12,646 bases of DNA from Flavobacteriaceae bacterium (GCA_002714815.1 PAYI01000057.1:1-12646), one strand, 5' to 3'; positions 1-6,655 are shown, numbered from the stretch's first letter. Numbers and translations are program-made. The notes: generated by a model not told the origin, from the letters alone.

Positions 1-62
1 ATCAAAACAAATGGGCACGTGTTTTAGAAAAGGTTTTTCTTTAGGGATATAGGGGGTTGGAA

Positions 63-93
63 TTTGATATGTAACCCATTCTCTATATCTTAG
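63..93 (+). promoter_or_regulatory. Predicted Bacteroidetes-type promoter of the 122-865 gene
   Basis: TTTG at 63-66 is followed, after exactly 19 bp, by TATCTTAG at 86-93. This matches the Bacteroidetes primary-sigma layout (TTTG or TTG, about 19 bp, TAnnTTTG) with one mismatch in the -7 box (A for T). It would start RNA near position 100, giving a leader of about 22 nt. The same variant -7 (TAnnTTAG) and the same spacing occur before the gene at 10573, which raises confidence. An imperfect inverted repeat (44-91) overlaps it. Confidence 0.55.
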
Positions 94-101
94 AGGTATT
101 A

Positions 102-121
102 TTAATCATAAATCAATTAAA
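102..121 (+). promoter_or_regulatory. Shared leader motif, copy 1
   Basis: TTAATCATAAATCA at 102-115, then 6 nt, then the ATG at 122. The same 14 bases at the same distance from the ATG occur at 928-941 and 10553-10566. By position it lies in the 5' untranslated leader, just downstream of the predicted -7 box, so it is more likely a translation or early-transcription element than a -33/-7 box. There is no Shine-Dalgarno sequence; the bases next to the start are A-rich, as usual in Bacteroidetes. Confidence 0.5.
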
Positions 122-865
122 ATGAAAAAAATATTATATCTGTGTATCTTATTATCAAGTCTATTTGTTGTATCCCAACAGACATTTGTTTTAAATCCAG
201 CAATGGTAAATCCAGAAGATGCTGAAAATTTTGAAATGCTAATTAAAAAATACGGCAAAGAGATGGCTAAAGATGCAGTGAGTGCAGGACTTATTCAAGG
301 ATGGGCACTCTTAAAAAAAGTACCAGGTATGGGAAAAGTTGAGGATGAAAAAATAAATTATCTATGGGTTGTATCTTATGAAAACCCCAAAAAATATGTT
401 AATAGACAAAGCTGGTTCAATACAGAAAAAAAATATGGCATTCCTGGAGAAATTTTATTCGGTGGTATCGATGTAGAGCGATATGGTAGTTTTGTATATA
501 AAACCGAAAAACGATATGATAATAATCTTCAACCGAAGTATATAATATTTAATTGGACTTTTCCCAAAAATTTGAACAGTGCTATGGACTTAGCGGATAA
601 AATATCTTCAAGTTTTCAAAAGGATATGAAAAAAGAAGGTATGGCTTCTTGGGGAATGGCGACAAGAATTATTCCACAAGATTCTGATTTGGCACCTTTA
701 TTTTTTTGGGATGCATATGAAAATATGGAACAGGTTATTGACCATTTAATGTATAAAGCTGCAATAAAAAATGTTGATCAGAACTTATTGTCTCAACTTC
801 AAGTTGAATTACCGGACGGATGGCACTCTAGAATAGTTTGGGAATTTGTTTCTACTTCAAACTAA
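122..865 (+). CDS. Exported protein with tandem ABM-like (dimeric alpha/beta barrel) repeats, function unknown
   Basis: This is a 247-residue protein with an N-terminal signal peptide (Lys-Lys, then a hydrophobic stretch to about residue 17, ending in the VVSQQ typical of flavobacterial exported proteins). The rest looks like an internal duplication. Around residues 28-95 a helix leads to a Gly (56), Trp 61, a beta strand and a 'YEN' at 86-88. Around 143-208 the same order recurs with Gly 173, Trp 177 and 'YEN' at 199-201. This layout resembles the ferredoxin-like fold of antibiotic-biosynthesis-monooxygenase/Dabb-type proteins, which often bind small hydrophobic molecules. No catalytic residues can be named. 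The start is fixed by the signal peptide and by the leader motif 6 nt upstream. It has its own promoter and terminator. The duplication is visible; the fold assignment is inference. Confidence 0.72.
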   Translation: MKKILYLCILLSSLFVVSQQTFVLNPAMVNPEDAENFEMLIKKYGKEMAKDAVSAGLIQGWALLKKVPGMGKVEDEKINYLWVVSYENPKKYVNRQSWFNTEKKYGIPGEILFGGIDVERYGSFVYKTEKRYDNNLQPKYIIFNWTFPKNLNSAMDLADKISSSFQKDMKKEGMASWGMATRIIPQDSDLAPLFFWDAYENMEQVIDHLMYKAAIKNVDQNLLSQLQVELPDGWHSRIVWEFVSTSN

Positions 866-885
866 TAATTGATGTCTATCTTAAC

Positions 886-911
886 AACCCTCCCAAGTGG
901 AGGGTTTTTTT
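886..911 (+). terminator. Rho-independent terminator after the 122-865 gene
   Basis: An 8-bp perfect stem, AACCCTCC (886-893) with GGAGGGTT (899-906), has a 5-nt loop and runs into a T tract (905-911). It starts 21 bp after the stop codon and is the strongest hairpin in the window. It suggests that the gene at 948 is transcribed largely on its own. Confidence 0.9.
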
Positions 912-927
912 GTATATTGTTCTTTAA

Positions 928-947
928 TTAATCATAAATCAATTAAA
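928..947 (+). promoter_or_regulatory. Shared leader motif, copy 2
   Basis: The 14-bp motif TTAATCATAAATCA lies at 928-941 with the ATG 6 nt further on at 948. Here identity with copy 1 extends through the start codon: 26 bases (928-953 against 102-127) are the same. No convincing -33/-7 pair precedes this copy; the terminator at 886-911 lies immediately upstream. Confidence 0.5.
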
Positions 948-1460
948 ATGAAATATAAGATTACGTTATTTTTAATTTCAATTTTATTTATCTCTTGTAA
1001 CACAAAAACTGTAGAGGTTGAACTAAATTCGACTGGAGGAATGGCTTACCAAGGTGAAAGTAAAGGAAAAAAATTCTCTTTTGGTTCTGATGAAGATGCC
1101 AAAATTGCTGTAGATCTTATTCTTGCCTTTGCTCAAAAAGATACTGAAACAATGACCAAATGTATGGCTGATTCAGTAAGGTATATGCCACCTCAAGGGT
1201 CAAAACCTATTATGGCCTCATCTGAACAAATAAATGAGATTGTTGAATTACTTCACCAACCATATGATTCTTTAAAAAGATATATTTGGAATGCAATACC
1301 TCTTATTAAAGAAGGTGAGGATTTCACTAAAGTTACTGTTACATTTAATGAAAAAAGATATTATAAAGATGGTAAAGAGGAATCTATAGGTTTAATAGAC
1401 AGAATATATATAAAAGATGGAAAAATCTTTAATATTAATCAATGGATGTCTGAAAGATAA
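948..1460 (+). CDS. Lipoprotein with an NTF2/SnoaL-like domain
   Basis: This 170-residue protein has an SPII signal: basic start, hydrophobic core and lipobox FISC with the lipidated Cys at residue 17. It should sit in the cell envelope. From about residue 45 the pattern is that of a small NTF2/SnoaL-like (DUF4440-type) domain. An opening helix around 'DAKIAVDLILAFAQKDTET' is followed by 'DSVRYMPPQG' and then strands ending in a 'DRIYIKDGKIFNINQWM' segment. Such domains bind or isomerise small molecules, but no catalytic pair can be assigned. An in-frame ATG at 897 would lie inside the preceding terminator stem and would put 17 residues ahead of the signal peptide, so 948 is preferred. It follows the ABM-like protein and precedes a terminator. 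Confidence 0.75.
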   Translation: MKYKITLFLISILFISCNTKTVEVELNSTGGMAYQGESKGKKFSFGSDEDAKIAVDLILAFAQKDTETMTKCMADSVRYMPPQGSKPIMASSEQINEIVELLHQPYDSLKRYIWNAIPLIKEGEDFTKVTVTFNEKRYYKDGKEESIGLIDRIYIKDGKIFNINQWMSER

Positions 1461-1488
1461 AATTAGATTGAAACAATAACTAATTACT

Positions 1489-1520
1489 AATAAAACTTCT
1501 AATTGAAGAGTTTTATTTTT
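1489..1520 (+). terminator. Probable Rho-independent terminator after the 948-1460 gene
   Basis: AATAAAACT (1489-1497) pairs perfectly with AGTTTTATT (1509-1517), with a short T run to 1520. An inner CTTC/GAAG pairing (1496-1499 with 1505-1508) competes with the innermost base pairs. The stem is AT-rich, so it is weaker than the one at 886. Confidence 0.65.
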
Positions 1521-1579
1521 CTATCTTATTTGTATTCTTCTGCTTTATACTAGTGGTATTTTTTGTAGATTATATGTAG

Positions 1580-1608
1580 TTGCGGAGCTTAATTAAAAAA
1601 TATTTTTT
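1580..1608 (+). promoter_or_regulatory. Possible promoter of the 1645-2076 gene
   Basis: TTG at 1580-1582 is followed after 18 bp by TATTTTTT at 1601-1608, an approximate fit to the Bacteroidetes TTG/TAnnTTTG pattern (last base T instead of G). The -7 box lies inside a 16-bp AT-only palindrome (1594-1609). The position fits a leader of about 30 nt, but in sequence this AT-rich a chance match is quite possible. Confidence 0.3.
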
Positions 1609-1644
1609 AGTAATTAAGTTTAAAATTGTTTAAACAAGAATAGA

Positions 1645-2076
1645 TTGAAAAAATTATTTTTTCATGTATTGTTAGTCTTTTCATTTAATTCTTTTTCTCA
1701 AGAAAAAATAAATTACCATCATGCTTTAAATGTTAAAAGTGGATTAGGATTTAAAAACTCATATAGAGTTCTTAAAACAACTTTTAAAAGTTTAGATGGT
1801 TTTCAAAAAAAATATCCTGGAACTAAAGTCTCACTTGAAAAAATTTTGAGATTTTATTTGAATACCTCTATATATCTTTGTCAAAATGAAAATTTACTTA
1901 TCTCTTTGGATTCGACTAAATTTATACTAATAAATGTTAAATCAGAGGAAGAAATTACTAAAGAAGTTGTATCCTTAATTGGTAATATGCAATTTGGTTT
2001 AGATGAAGTAAAATCAATTCCTTTTACCAAAAAAAATTATAGGCGCAAAGGGATGACTGCCCCAAAAAGAAATTAA
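1645..2076 (+). CDS. Small exported protein of unknown function, TTG start
   Basis: This 143-residue protein was not recognised. The first 19 residues form a clear signal peptide (Lys-Lys, hydrophobic core, ending FSFNSFSQE). That fixes translation to the TTG at 1645, since no in-frame ATG or GTG allows a complete signal sequence. The mature part has a predicted helix (about 35-70), then a strand-rich section around 'LISLDSTKFILINVKSEEE' (84-102) and a basic tail (KKNYRRKGMTAPKRN). There is no Cys lipobox, so it is expected to be released into the periplasm or medium. It ends 30 bp before the convergent thioesterase gene. Base composition matches its neighbours, and the uninterrupted frame with a signal peptide argues for a real gene. 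Its role cannot be inferred from context. Confidence 0.7.
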   Translation: MKKLFFHVLLVFSFNSFSQEKINYHHALNVKSGLGFKNSYRVLKTTFKSLDGFQKKYPGTKVSLEKILRFYLNTSIYLCQNENLLISLDSTKFILINVKSEEEITKEVVSLIGNMQFGLDEVKSIPFTKKNYRRKGMTAPKRN

Positions 2077-2106
2077 ATTGATGCATTATGTTAATAATTT
2101 AAAATA

Positions 2107-2541
2107 TTAATTAGAAATTAACTTAATTGATTGTCTTATTTTTTTTGGGATAATTAAAGGCTTATCAAGAACTTTATCTATACATACATGAACGAACTCC
2201 CCATATGCAGATGCGGCATCAAATTCTTTTTTAAAAATTCCGACTCCATAAGTTACAGAGGTATTCCCTAATTTTTTAATAACTAAACCTGCTTCAATCA
2301 AGTCAGGATACGCAATACTTGATAAAAAATTACAACTAGAATGAACTGCATAAAAAGCTATTTCTTTATCAGTTATAAATGCATGGCCGGATTCTATTAA
2401 AAAAAGATTAATTGCTGTGTCAAAAAAAGAGTAATAGTTGACATTGTTTATGTGTCCAAATACATCATTATCCATCCATCTAGTGGTTATTGGATAAAAC
2501 TTTTTGTAATACTGCCTTTTGGTATATTTCAAATCAGACAT
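2107..2541 (-). CDS. Hot-dog fold acyl-CoA thioesterase (4HBT/YbgC-FadM family)
   Basis: This 144-residue protein has the typical length for the family. It hydrolyses acyl-CoA thioesters to free acid and CoA in the cytoplasm. Residues 21-41 carry the signature RWMDNDVFGHINNVNYYSFF, with Asp24/Asp26, His30 and Asn32-Asn33 at the positions where family members hold the active site at the start of the long hot-dog helix. It is the last gene of the permease-alcohol dehydrogenase-aldehyde dehydrogenase operon. The preceding stop codon (2553-2555) is 11 nt upstream of the chosen ATG. A start at 2571 would overlap the aldehyde dehydrogenase end by 19 nt and add ten poorly conserved residues, so 2541 is preferred. 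Substrate chain length cannot be read from sequence. In context it may release the acid product or recycle CoA when acyl-CoAs build up. Confidence 0.85.
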   Translation of the reverse strand: MSDLKYTKRQYYKKFYPITTRWMDNDVFGHINNVNYYSFFDTAINLFLIESGHAFITDKEIAFYAVHSSCNFLSSIAYPDLIEAGLVIKKLGNTSVTYGVGIFKKEFDAASAYGEFVHVCIDKVLDKPLIIPKKIRQSIKLISN

Positions 2542-2552
2542 ATCTAAACTTA

Positions 2553-3992
2553 TTATATATTTCCAAAACACATATATTTTACATCCAAATAATCTTCAAT
2601 TCCATATTTAGAGCCTTCTCTTCCTATACCAGAAAACTTAATTCCACCAAATGGAGCAACTTCAGTTGAAATTAATCCTTCATTAATTCCAACCATTCCA
2701 TACTCTAATTCTTCAGCTACTCTCCAACATCGAGATACATTCTGTGAATAAAAATATGAAGCAAGACCATAATTAGTATCATTGGCCATACTGACAGCTT
2801 GCTTATCTGATGAAAATTTATAAAGAGGAACAATAGGTCCAAAAATCTCTTCTTTGGAAAAATTCATTTCTAAACTAGCATTTGAAATAACAGTAGGTTC
2901 AAAAAAATATTTACCAATTATTTTTCCACCTATTAAGATTTTCCCTCCTTTACTTATCGAATCTTCTAAAAAACCTTTAATCTTTTTTATAGCATTAATA
3001 TTAATCATTGGTCCAATATTAACATCTTTATCCATGCCGTTGCCAACTTTTAATTTTGAAATAACTTTTACTAATTTTTTTGAAAATTGATCGTAAATCT
3101 TTTCATGAATCAAAATACGATTTGCACAGACACATGTTTGACCAGAATTTCTAAATTTGGATACAATCACTCCGTCTATAGCTTTATCAATGTCTGCATC
3201 ATCAAATACTATGAAAGGTGCGTTTCCTCCCAATTCTAAACTAAGTTTTTTGAGTGTTGAAGAACTTTGAGACATTAATATTTGTCCTACTCTTGTAGAA
3301 CCTGTAAAAGATATTTTTTTTACTTTTTCGCTCTCGCATAAAAATTTACCCATTCCTGCAGCATCTTTTCCAATTACAACATTTATTACCCCTGGGGGGA
3401 AACCTGCAATTTTAGTTAAATATGCAATAGCTAATGCAGTTAAAGGTGATTCCTCAGTAGGCCTAATAACAACAGTACATCCAGCTGCTAGGGCAGGAGC
3501 TACCTTACGAGTAATCATTGCGAGGGGGAAGTTCCAGGGAGTGATTGCTCCTACAACACCCACAGCTTGCTTTATTACTATTAGTCTTCGGTCCTCAGAA
3601 TGGGTTGGAATAATATCACCATAAGTGCGTTTTCCCTCTTCGGCAAACCATTTAACAAAAGCAGCTCCATAAGAAACTTCTCCTTTGCTTTCCTTTAAAG
3701 GTTTGCCACATTCCAAAGTCATAATTTCAGCTAAAGCATCTTTATTATCAAGAATCAGATCATGCCACTTTTCCAAAATTTTAGCTCGGTATTTGGCAGT
3801 TGTTTTTTTCCATGATTGAAAAGCTAGAAATGCAGCATCAACTGCTTTATCTGTAATCGCAATTCCACCATCATTAACAGTTTTGATTATTTCACCATTT
3901 GCTGGATTTATTATTTCAAATTTAGCCTCACCTTGGGCTTTCCATTCACCTTCTACGAAAGATCGATCAAAAATTAAATCACTAGTTTTCAT
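2553..3992 (-). CDS. gabD: Succinate-semialdehyde dehydrogenase, GabD type
   Basis: This 479-residue aldehyde dehydrogenase oxidises an aldehyde to its acid with NAD(P)+, probably succinate semialdehyde to succinate, feeding the TCA cycle. Visible elements are Asn154 (TPWNFP, oxyanion hole), the FTGSTRVG turn at 229-236, general base Glu253 (LELGG) and catalytic Cys287 in FRNSGQTCVCANR. The C-terminal run with EVAPFGGIK...SG.GREGSKYGIEDYLDVKYMC is close to what I know of the E. coli GabD/YneI group and is the best argument for the substrate. The usual cofactor-loop 'KP' is 'RP' here (IRPTEESP), a conservative change. The gene lies 13 nt after the alcohol dehydrogenase and just before the thioesterase, so it is co-transcribed. 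ALDH substrate calls from sequence alone are uncertain; another short or omega-semialdehyde is possible. Confidence 0.88.
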   Translation of the reverse strand: MKTSDLIFDRSFVEGEWKAQGEAKFEIINPANGEIIKTVNDGGIAITDKAVDAAFLAFQSWKKTTAKYRAKILEKWHDLILDNKDALAEIMTLECGKPLKESKGEVSYGAAFVKWFAEEGKRTYGDIIPTHSEDRRLIVIKQAVGVVGAITPWNFPLAMITRKVAPALAAGCTVVIRPTEESPLTALAIAYLTKIAGFPPGVINVVIGKDAAGMGKFLCESEKVKKISFTGSTRVGQILMSQSSSTLKKLSLELGGNAPFIVFDDADIDKAIDGVIVSKFRNSGQTCVCANRILIHEKIYDQFSKKLVKVISKLKVGNGMDKDVNIGPMININAIKKIKGFLEDSISKGGKILIGGKIIGKYFFEPTVISNASLEMNFSKEEIFGPIVPLYKFSSDKQAVSMANDTNYGLASYFYSQNVSRCWRVAEELEYGMVGINEGLISTEVAPFGGIKFSGIGREGSKYGIEDYLDVKYMCFGNI

Positions 3993-4005
3993 TTATGATA
4001 TTTTA

Positions 4006-5130
4006 CTAAAATAGAATTACTTGTCTTAAGGCATTTCCTTTTGCTAGGCGTTCAAACCCATTATTGATTTCTTCTAGTTTTATTCTATGGGAAATTAGTT
4101 TCTCAACAGGTAATCTTCCTGACTTATAAAGTTCAATATATGCTGGTATATCTCTTGAAGGCACACAGCTCCCAAGATATGAGCCTTTAAGACTCTTTTC
4201 CTGACCTACTAATGTTACTGGAGAGAGTTCCAATTTTGCATTTGGATTGGGTAGCGCAGCGGTTACAGTAGTTCCACCTTTTTTTGTAGCATGAAAGGCA
4301 AAATCAAGTGCAGGAATAGCACCTGCAAATTCTAAAGCTACATCAACCCCTCCATTTGTTAAATCTTTTAAAACTTCTAAAGCTCCTTTTTCTGATGAAT
4401 CTATTGTATAGTGTGCCCCGAATTGTTTTGCAATTGCTCTTTTTTTAGGATTTATATCGGCAGCTATAATTTTAGAAGCCCCAGCAGAAGCTGCTCCAAG
4501 GATTGCTGATAGTCCGACTCCTCCAAGACCAACAACTAAAAGGCTTTCCCCAAATTTTAGTTGAGCAGTATTCACCACTGCACCAACTCCTGTCATGACT
4601 GCACAACCAAAGAGTGAAGCAATCTCAAATGGAATATCCTTATCTATCTTTATTAATGAGTGAGAAGATACTACTGAAAATTCAGCAAAACCAGAGACAC
4701 CGAGATGATGATGGTAATACTCACCTTGGTTATGGATTCTTTGATGTCCCCCAATTAAAGTTCCTTTTCCGTTCGCTTCAGCCCCTGGTTCACAAAGTGC
4801 AGCTTTGCCGCTATGGCAGTAACTACAATTTCCACATGAGGGTAAAAAAGCAAAAACAACATGGTCACCCACAGCAAGTTTTTGAACTCCTTTGCCTAAA
4901 CCTATTACTATTCCAGCTGCTTCATGACCAAGTACCATAGGTAAAGGTCTAGGTCGGTTACCATCAATAACAGATAAATCAGAGTGACAAAGCCCAGCAG
5001 CTTTAATTTTTACAAGAACCTCATTAAAACCAGGAGCATCAAGGTTTACTTTTTGAATTTTCAAAGGGGCAGATTTTGAATATGGTCTTTCCAAATTCAT
5101 TTGATGAAGTACTGCTGCCATGGAATTCAT
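4006..5130 (-). CDS. Zinc-dependent alcohol dehydrogenase (MDR superfamily)
   Basis: This 374-residue enzyme interconverts an alcohol and its aldehyde using NAD+ in the cytoplasm. Catalytic zinc ligands are visible as Cys48 (GLCHSD), His69-Glu70 (GHEAAG) and Cys176. The structural zinc site is Cys99, 102, 105 and 113 (CGNCSYCHSGKAALC). The Rossmann fold has GLGGVG at 201-206 and Asp225 (AADINP) where NAD+-preferring enzymes hold an acidic residue. It resembles class III-like/NDMA-dependent-type MDR dehydrogenases more than short ADHs. A His-rich loop (GEYYHHHLG, 136-144) is noticeable. The ATG directly abuts the permease stop (TGAATG); a second ATG three codons on (5121) is an alternative. 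Next to a GabD-type ALDH it probably makes that enzyme's aldehyde, for example succinate semialdehyde from 4-hydroxybutyrate. The substrate is inference. Confidence 0.88.
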   Translation of the reverse strand: MNSMAAVLHQMNLERPYSKSAPLKIQKVNLDAPGFNEVLVKIKAAGLCHSDLSVIDGNRPRPLPMVLGHEAAGIVIGLGKGVQKLAVGDHVVFAFLPSCGNCSYCHSGKAALCEPGAEANGKGTLIGGHQRIHNQGEYYHHHLGVSGFAEFSVVSSHSLIKIDKDIPFEIASLFGCAVMTGVGAVVNTAQLKFGESLLVVGLGGVGLSAILGAASAGASKIIAADINPKKRAIAKQFGAHYTIDSSEKGALEVLKDLTNGGVDVALEFAGAIPALDFAFHATKKGGTTVTAALPNPNAKLELSPVTLVGQEKSLKGSYLGSCVPSRDIPAYIELYKSGRLPVEKLISHRIKLEEINNGFERLAKGNALRQVILF

Positions 5131-6513
5131 TCAGTATTTTTTAAATGCATTAGATTTACTAGGATAATCTCCTCCACCTTCTTTAAAGAATTTTTTCCCA
5201 TATATTAAAAATACTAAAAGTATTCCAACAGCAAACGCCCATCCAGCTCCTTTTGATAATAATACTCCGGCAATCACCCCAGCAATTCCCAAATCTTTTA
5301 GACTTTTTGATTCAAGAAATCCAATTCGTACGCTAACAAAACCCTGAATTATAAGTGTTAAAGCCAGTGCAATTCCCAAAATAGGCTTAACTAGAGTAAC
5401 AATTGGAAGGAGTAAAAGCCCTGTATTAGTTCCCCATCTAAATGAACCACTACCACCAATAATAGAGTGCATTGCTTTTTTACCCTGTTTGTAACGTTCA
5501 ATAATTACTATATGCATTGCTGCCCATAATGGCCCGCACATTGTAATATCTGGACCAATAAAACTCATTATGCTATTCCTTGCGCCAAAAATAAGATGAG
5601 CACGGTTTGGATTATAATCAATCTTCTCATCATACCTTTCTTTATCGGCTTCTTCTAAAATAGCTTGACTTTGAAGGATATCTCCGAACAATACGATATA
5701 AGTTGCTAATGCAGTAGGTATAGCACTTAGAAACATATTCAAGGGAGGGAATCCAACACCAAAAACTGTAAATTCACTAATTAAGATCTTAAAGTTAGGC
5801 TTTGAAAATCCCCATTCTATTATGGGCCAATTAGCTTCATTAAAAAGAGGGGCAATTACAATAGCAAGGAGAATGATGGGGAAGATCCCTAAATTACCAA
5901 TTAGACTCAATATTTTATTTTTTCTTTTATTCTTAGTAAAGTGTCTAGAATAAATCAAATAAAAGGCAACTCCAACTGCAATTGTTATCGAAAATGGAAA
6001 AAGATCAAATCTGCCCCCATTTTTGAAGACAGCGTTGATTGCAGAAATTCCTGCCCCAATAATTATTCCGGATTTTATTGCTGAAGGTATCAAAATAACA
6101 ACCTTTTTTGCCAGCTTTGTAAAACCCAAAAAAATACTAATTAACCCAAGCACTAGTTGAAATGCCATGAGCGCCTTAACTCTATCAGGGCCCATATCAA
6201 AGGTTTCTATATAAATCATAATAATAGGTATTGCAGGAGTAATCCATCCAGGCACAACTGGATCTCCTAATAAATGATGAATTAGATAAAAAACACCATT
6301 TAGTATAATAATTGCCATAGCAGCTTCAAAAGGCATTCCTAAAAGTTCAATAATTAATGGTATTGCAGCAAGATCAACAGCACACATTAGAAGCCCCTGG
6401 AAATAATCTGGCCATTCAAATCGATAATGTACAAATGGAAAACGAAGTTTGAAAGGCCCAATATTTAGAAAAGGATTTTCTTCACCATCTATTCTTTTTT
6501 TCCAAAGACTCAT
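5131..6513 (-). CDS. Uncharacterised multi-spanning permease, NCS2/SulP-like
   Basis: This 460-residue inner-membrane protein has roughly a dozen hydrophobic segments. It begins with a short cytoplasmic part ending in PFVHYRFEWPDYFQG, followed by a GDPVVPGWITPAIP loop (about residues 83-96). That arrangement resembles uncharacterised members of the xanthine/uracil permease-SulP superfamily. A charged loop (about 285-302, ILEEADKERYDEKIDYN) and a FIGPDITMCGPLWAA segment follow. The superfamily moves anionic or nucleobase-like solutes by proton or sodium symport. It is the first gene of the operon and directly abuts the alcohol dehydrogenase, so its substrate is probably what that enzyme, or a step just before it, uses. 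A hairpin followed by a T run lies in its leader. Confidence is high that it is a transporter, low for the family, and nil for the exact substrate. Confidence 0.65.
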   Translation of the reverse strand: MSLWKKRIDGEENPFLNIGPFKLRFPFVHYRFEWPDYFQGLLMCAVDLAAIPLIIELLGMPFEAAMAIIILNGVFYLIHHLLGDPVVPGWITPAIPIIMIYIETFDMGPDRVKALMAFQLVLGLISIFLGFTKLAKKVVILIPSAIKSGIIIGAGISAINAVFKNGGRFDLFPFSITIAVGVAFYLIYSRHFTKNKRKNKILSLIGNLGIFPIILLAIVIAPLFNEANWPIIEWGFSKPNFKILISEFTVFGVGFPPLNMFLSAIPTALATYIVLFGDILQSQAILEEADKERYDEKIDYNPNRAHLIFGARNSIMSFIGPDITMCGPLWAAMHIVIIERYKQGKKAMHSIIGGSGSFRWGTNTGLLLLPIVTLVKPILGIALALTLIIQGFVSVRIGFLESKSLKDLGIAGVIAGVLLSKGAGWAFAVGILLVFLIYGKKFFKEGGGDYPSKSNAFKKY

Positions 6514-6540
6514 AAGTTAAAATTAAGCTAAATTATTAGT

Positions 6541-6564
6541 AAAAAGGCAATGTTTTATTGCCTT
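6541..6564 (-). promoter_or_regulatory. Terminator-like hairpin in the leader of the permease operon (possible attenuator)
   Basis: AAGGCAAT (6544-6551) and ATTGCCTT (6557-6564) form a perfect 8-bp inverted repeat with a 5-nt loop. Read on the minus strand, the stem is followed directly by five T residues (6545-6541) and then, 27 nt later, the permease ATG at 6513. This is the layout of a weak intrinsic terminator or attenuator. It could also be an operator or a structure protecting the mRNA 5' end. No riboswitch fold or leader peptide was recognised. Confidence 0.45.
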
Positions 6565-6622
6565 CATAAAATTTCAATAATTTATCTCAAACTTTTTCTA
6601 AATTGACTTTTATATTTATAAA

Positions 6623-6655
6623 TTGATTATAAAAATGAACTTAAAATTATTTTAA
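6623..6655 (+). promoter_or_regulatory. Possible promoter of the atoE-like gene
   Basis: TTG at 6623-6625 is followed by a 22-bp spacer and TATTTTAA at 6648-6655, an approximate Bacteroidetes -33/-7 pair (last base A instead of G), 26 bp before the ATG. A second -7-like TAAGTTAG (6660-6667) has no matching -33. The whole 6514-6680 intergenic region is divergent and very AT-rich, so confidence is low. No equally good pair was found for the permease operon on the other strand. Confidence 0.3.

Noticed and set aside
3..44. Possible 3' end of an upstream gene (frame reading QNKWARVLEKVFL then stop)
   Set aside because: Only 13 residues are visible and other frames are also open over this short stretch, so it cannot be told from chance.
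897..947. In-frame upstream ATG that would lengthen the NTF2-like lipoprotein by 17 residues
   Set aside because: It lies inside the stem of the preceding terminator and would place extra residues before a clear lipoprotein signal; the ATG at 948 also follows the shared leader motif.
1594..1609. 16-bp palindrome TAAAAAATATTTTTTA
   Set aside because: It is made only of A and T in very AT-rich DNA; such palindromes are expected by chance. It may only add bending near a possible promoter.
2091..2110. Near-palindrome between the convergent genes, possible bidirectional terminator
   Set aside because: The arms are AT-only with a mismatch, there is no GC core and no clear T tract on either side.
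2542..2571. Longer start for the thioesterase
   Set aside because: It would overlap the end of the aldehyde dehydrogenase gene and adds residues unlike the family; the ATG at 2541 is sufficient.
2854..3090. Open frame on the plus strand inside the aldehyde dehydrogenase gene
   Set aside because: It lies opposite a strongly conserved ALDH coding region, has no signal or domain, and is a shadow. Other antisense frames (for example 4614-4940, 7337-7603, 8106-8288, 8327-8572, 10195-10419, 10810-10995) were rejected for the same reason.
6603..6632. E. coli-like TTGACT...TTATAA promoter before the atoE-like gene
   Set aside because: Spacing of 18 bp is acceptable for sigma70, but Bacteroidetes do not use this consensus; probably chance in AT-rich DNA.
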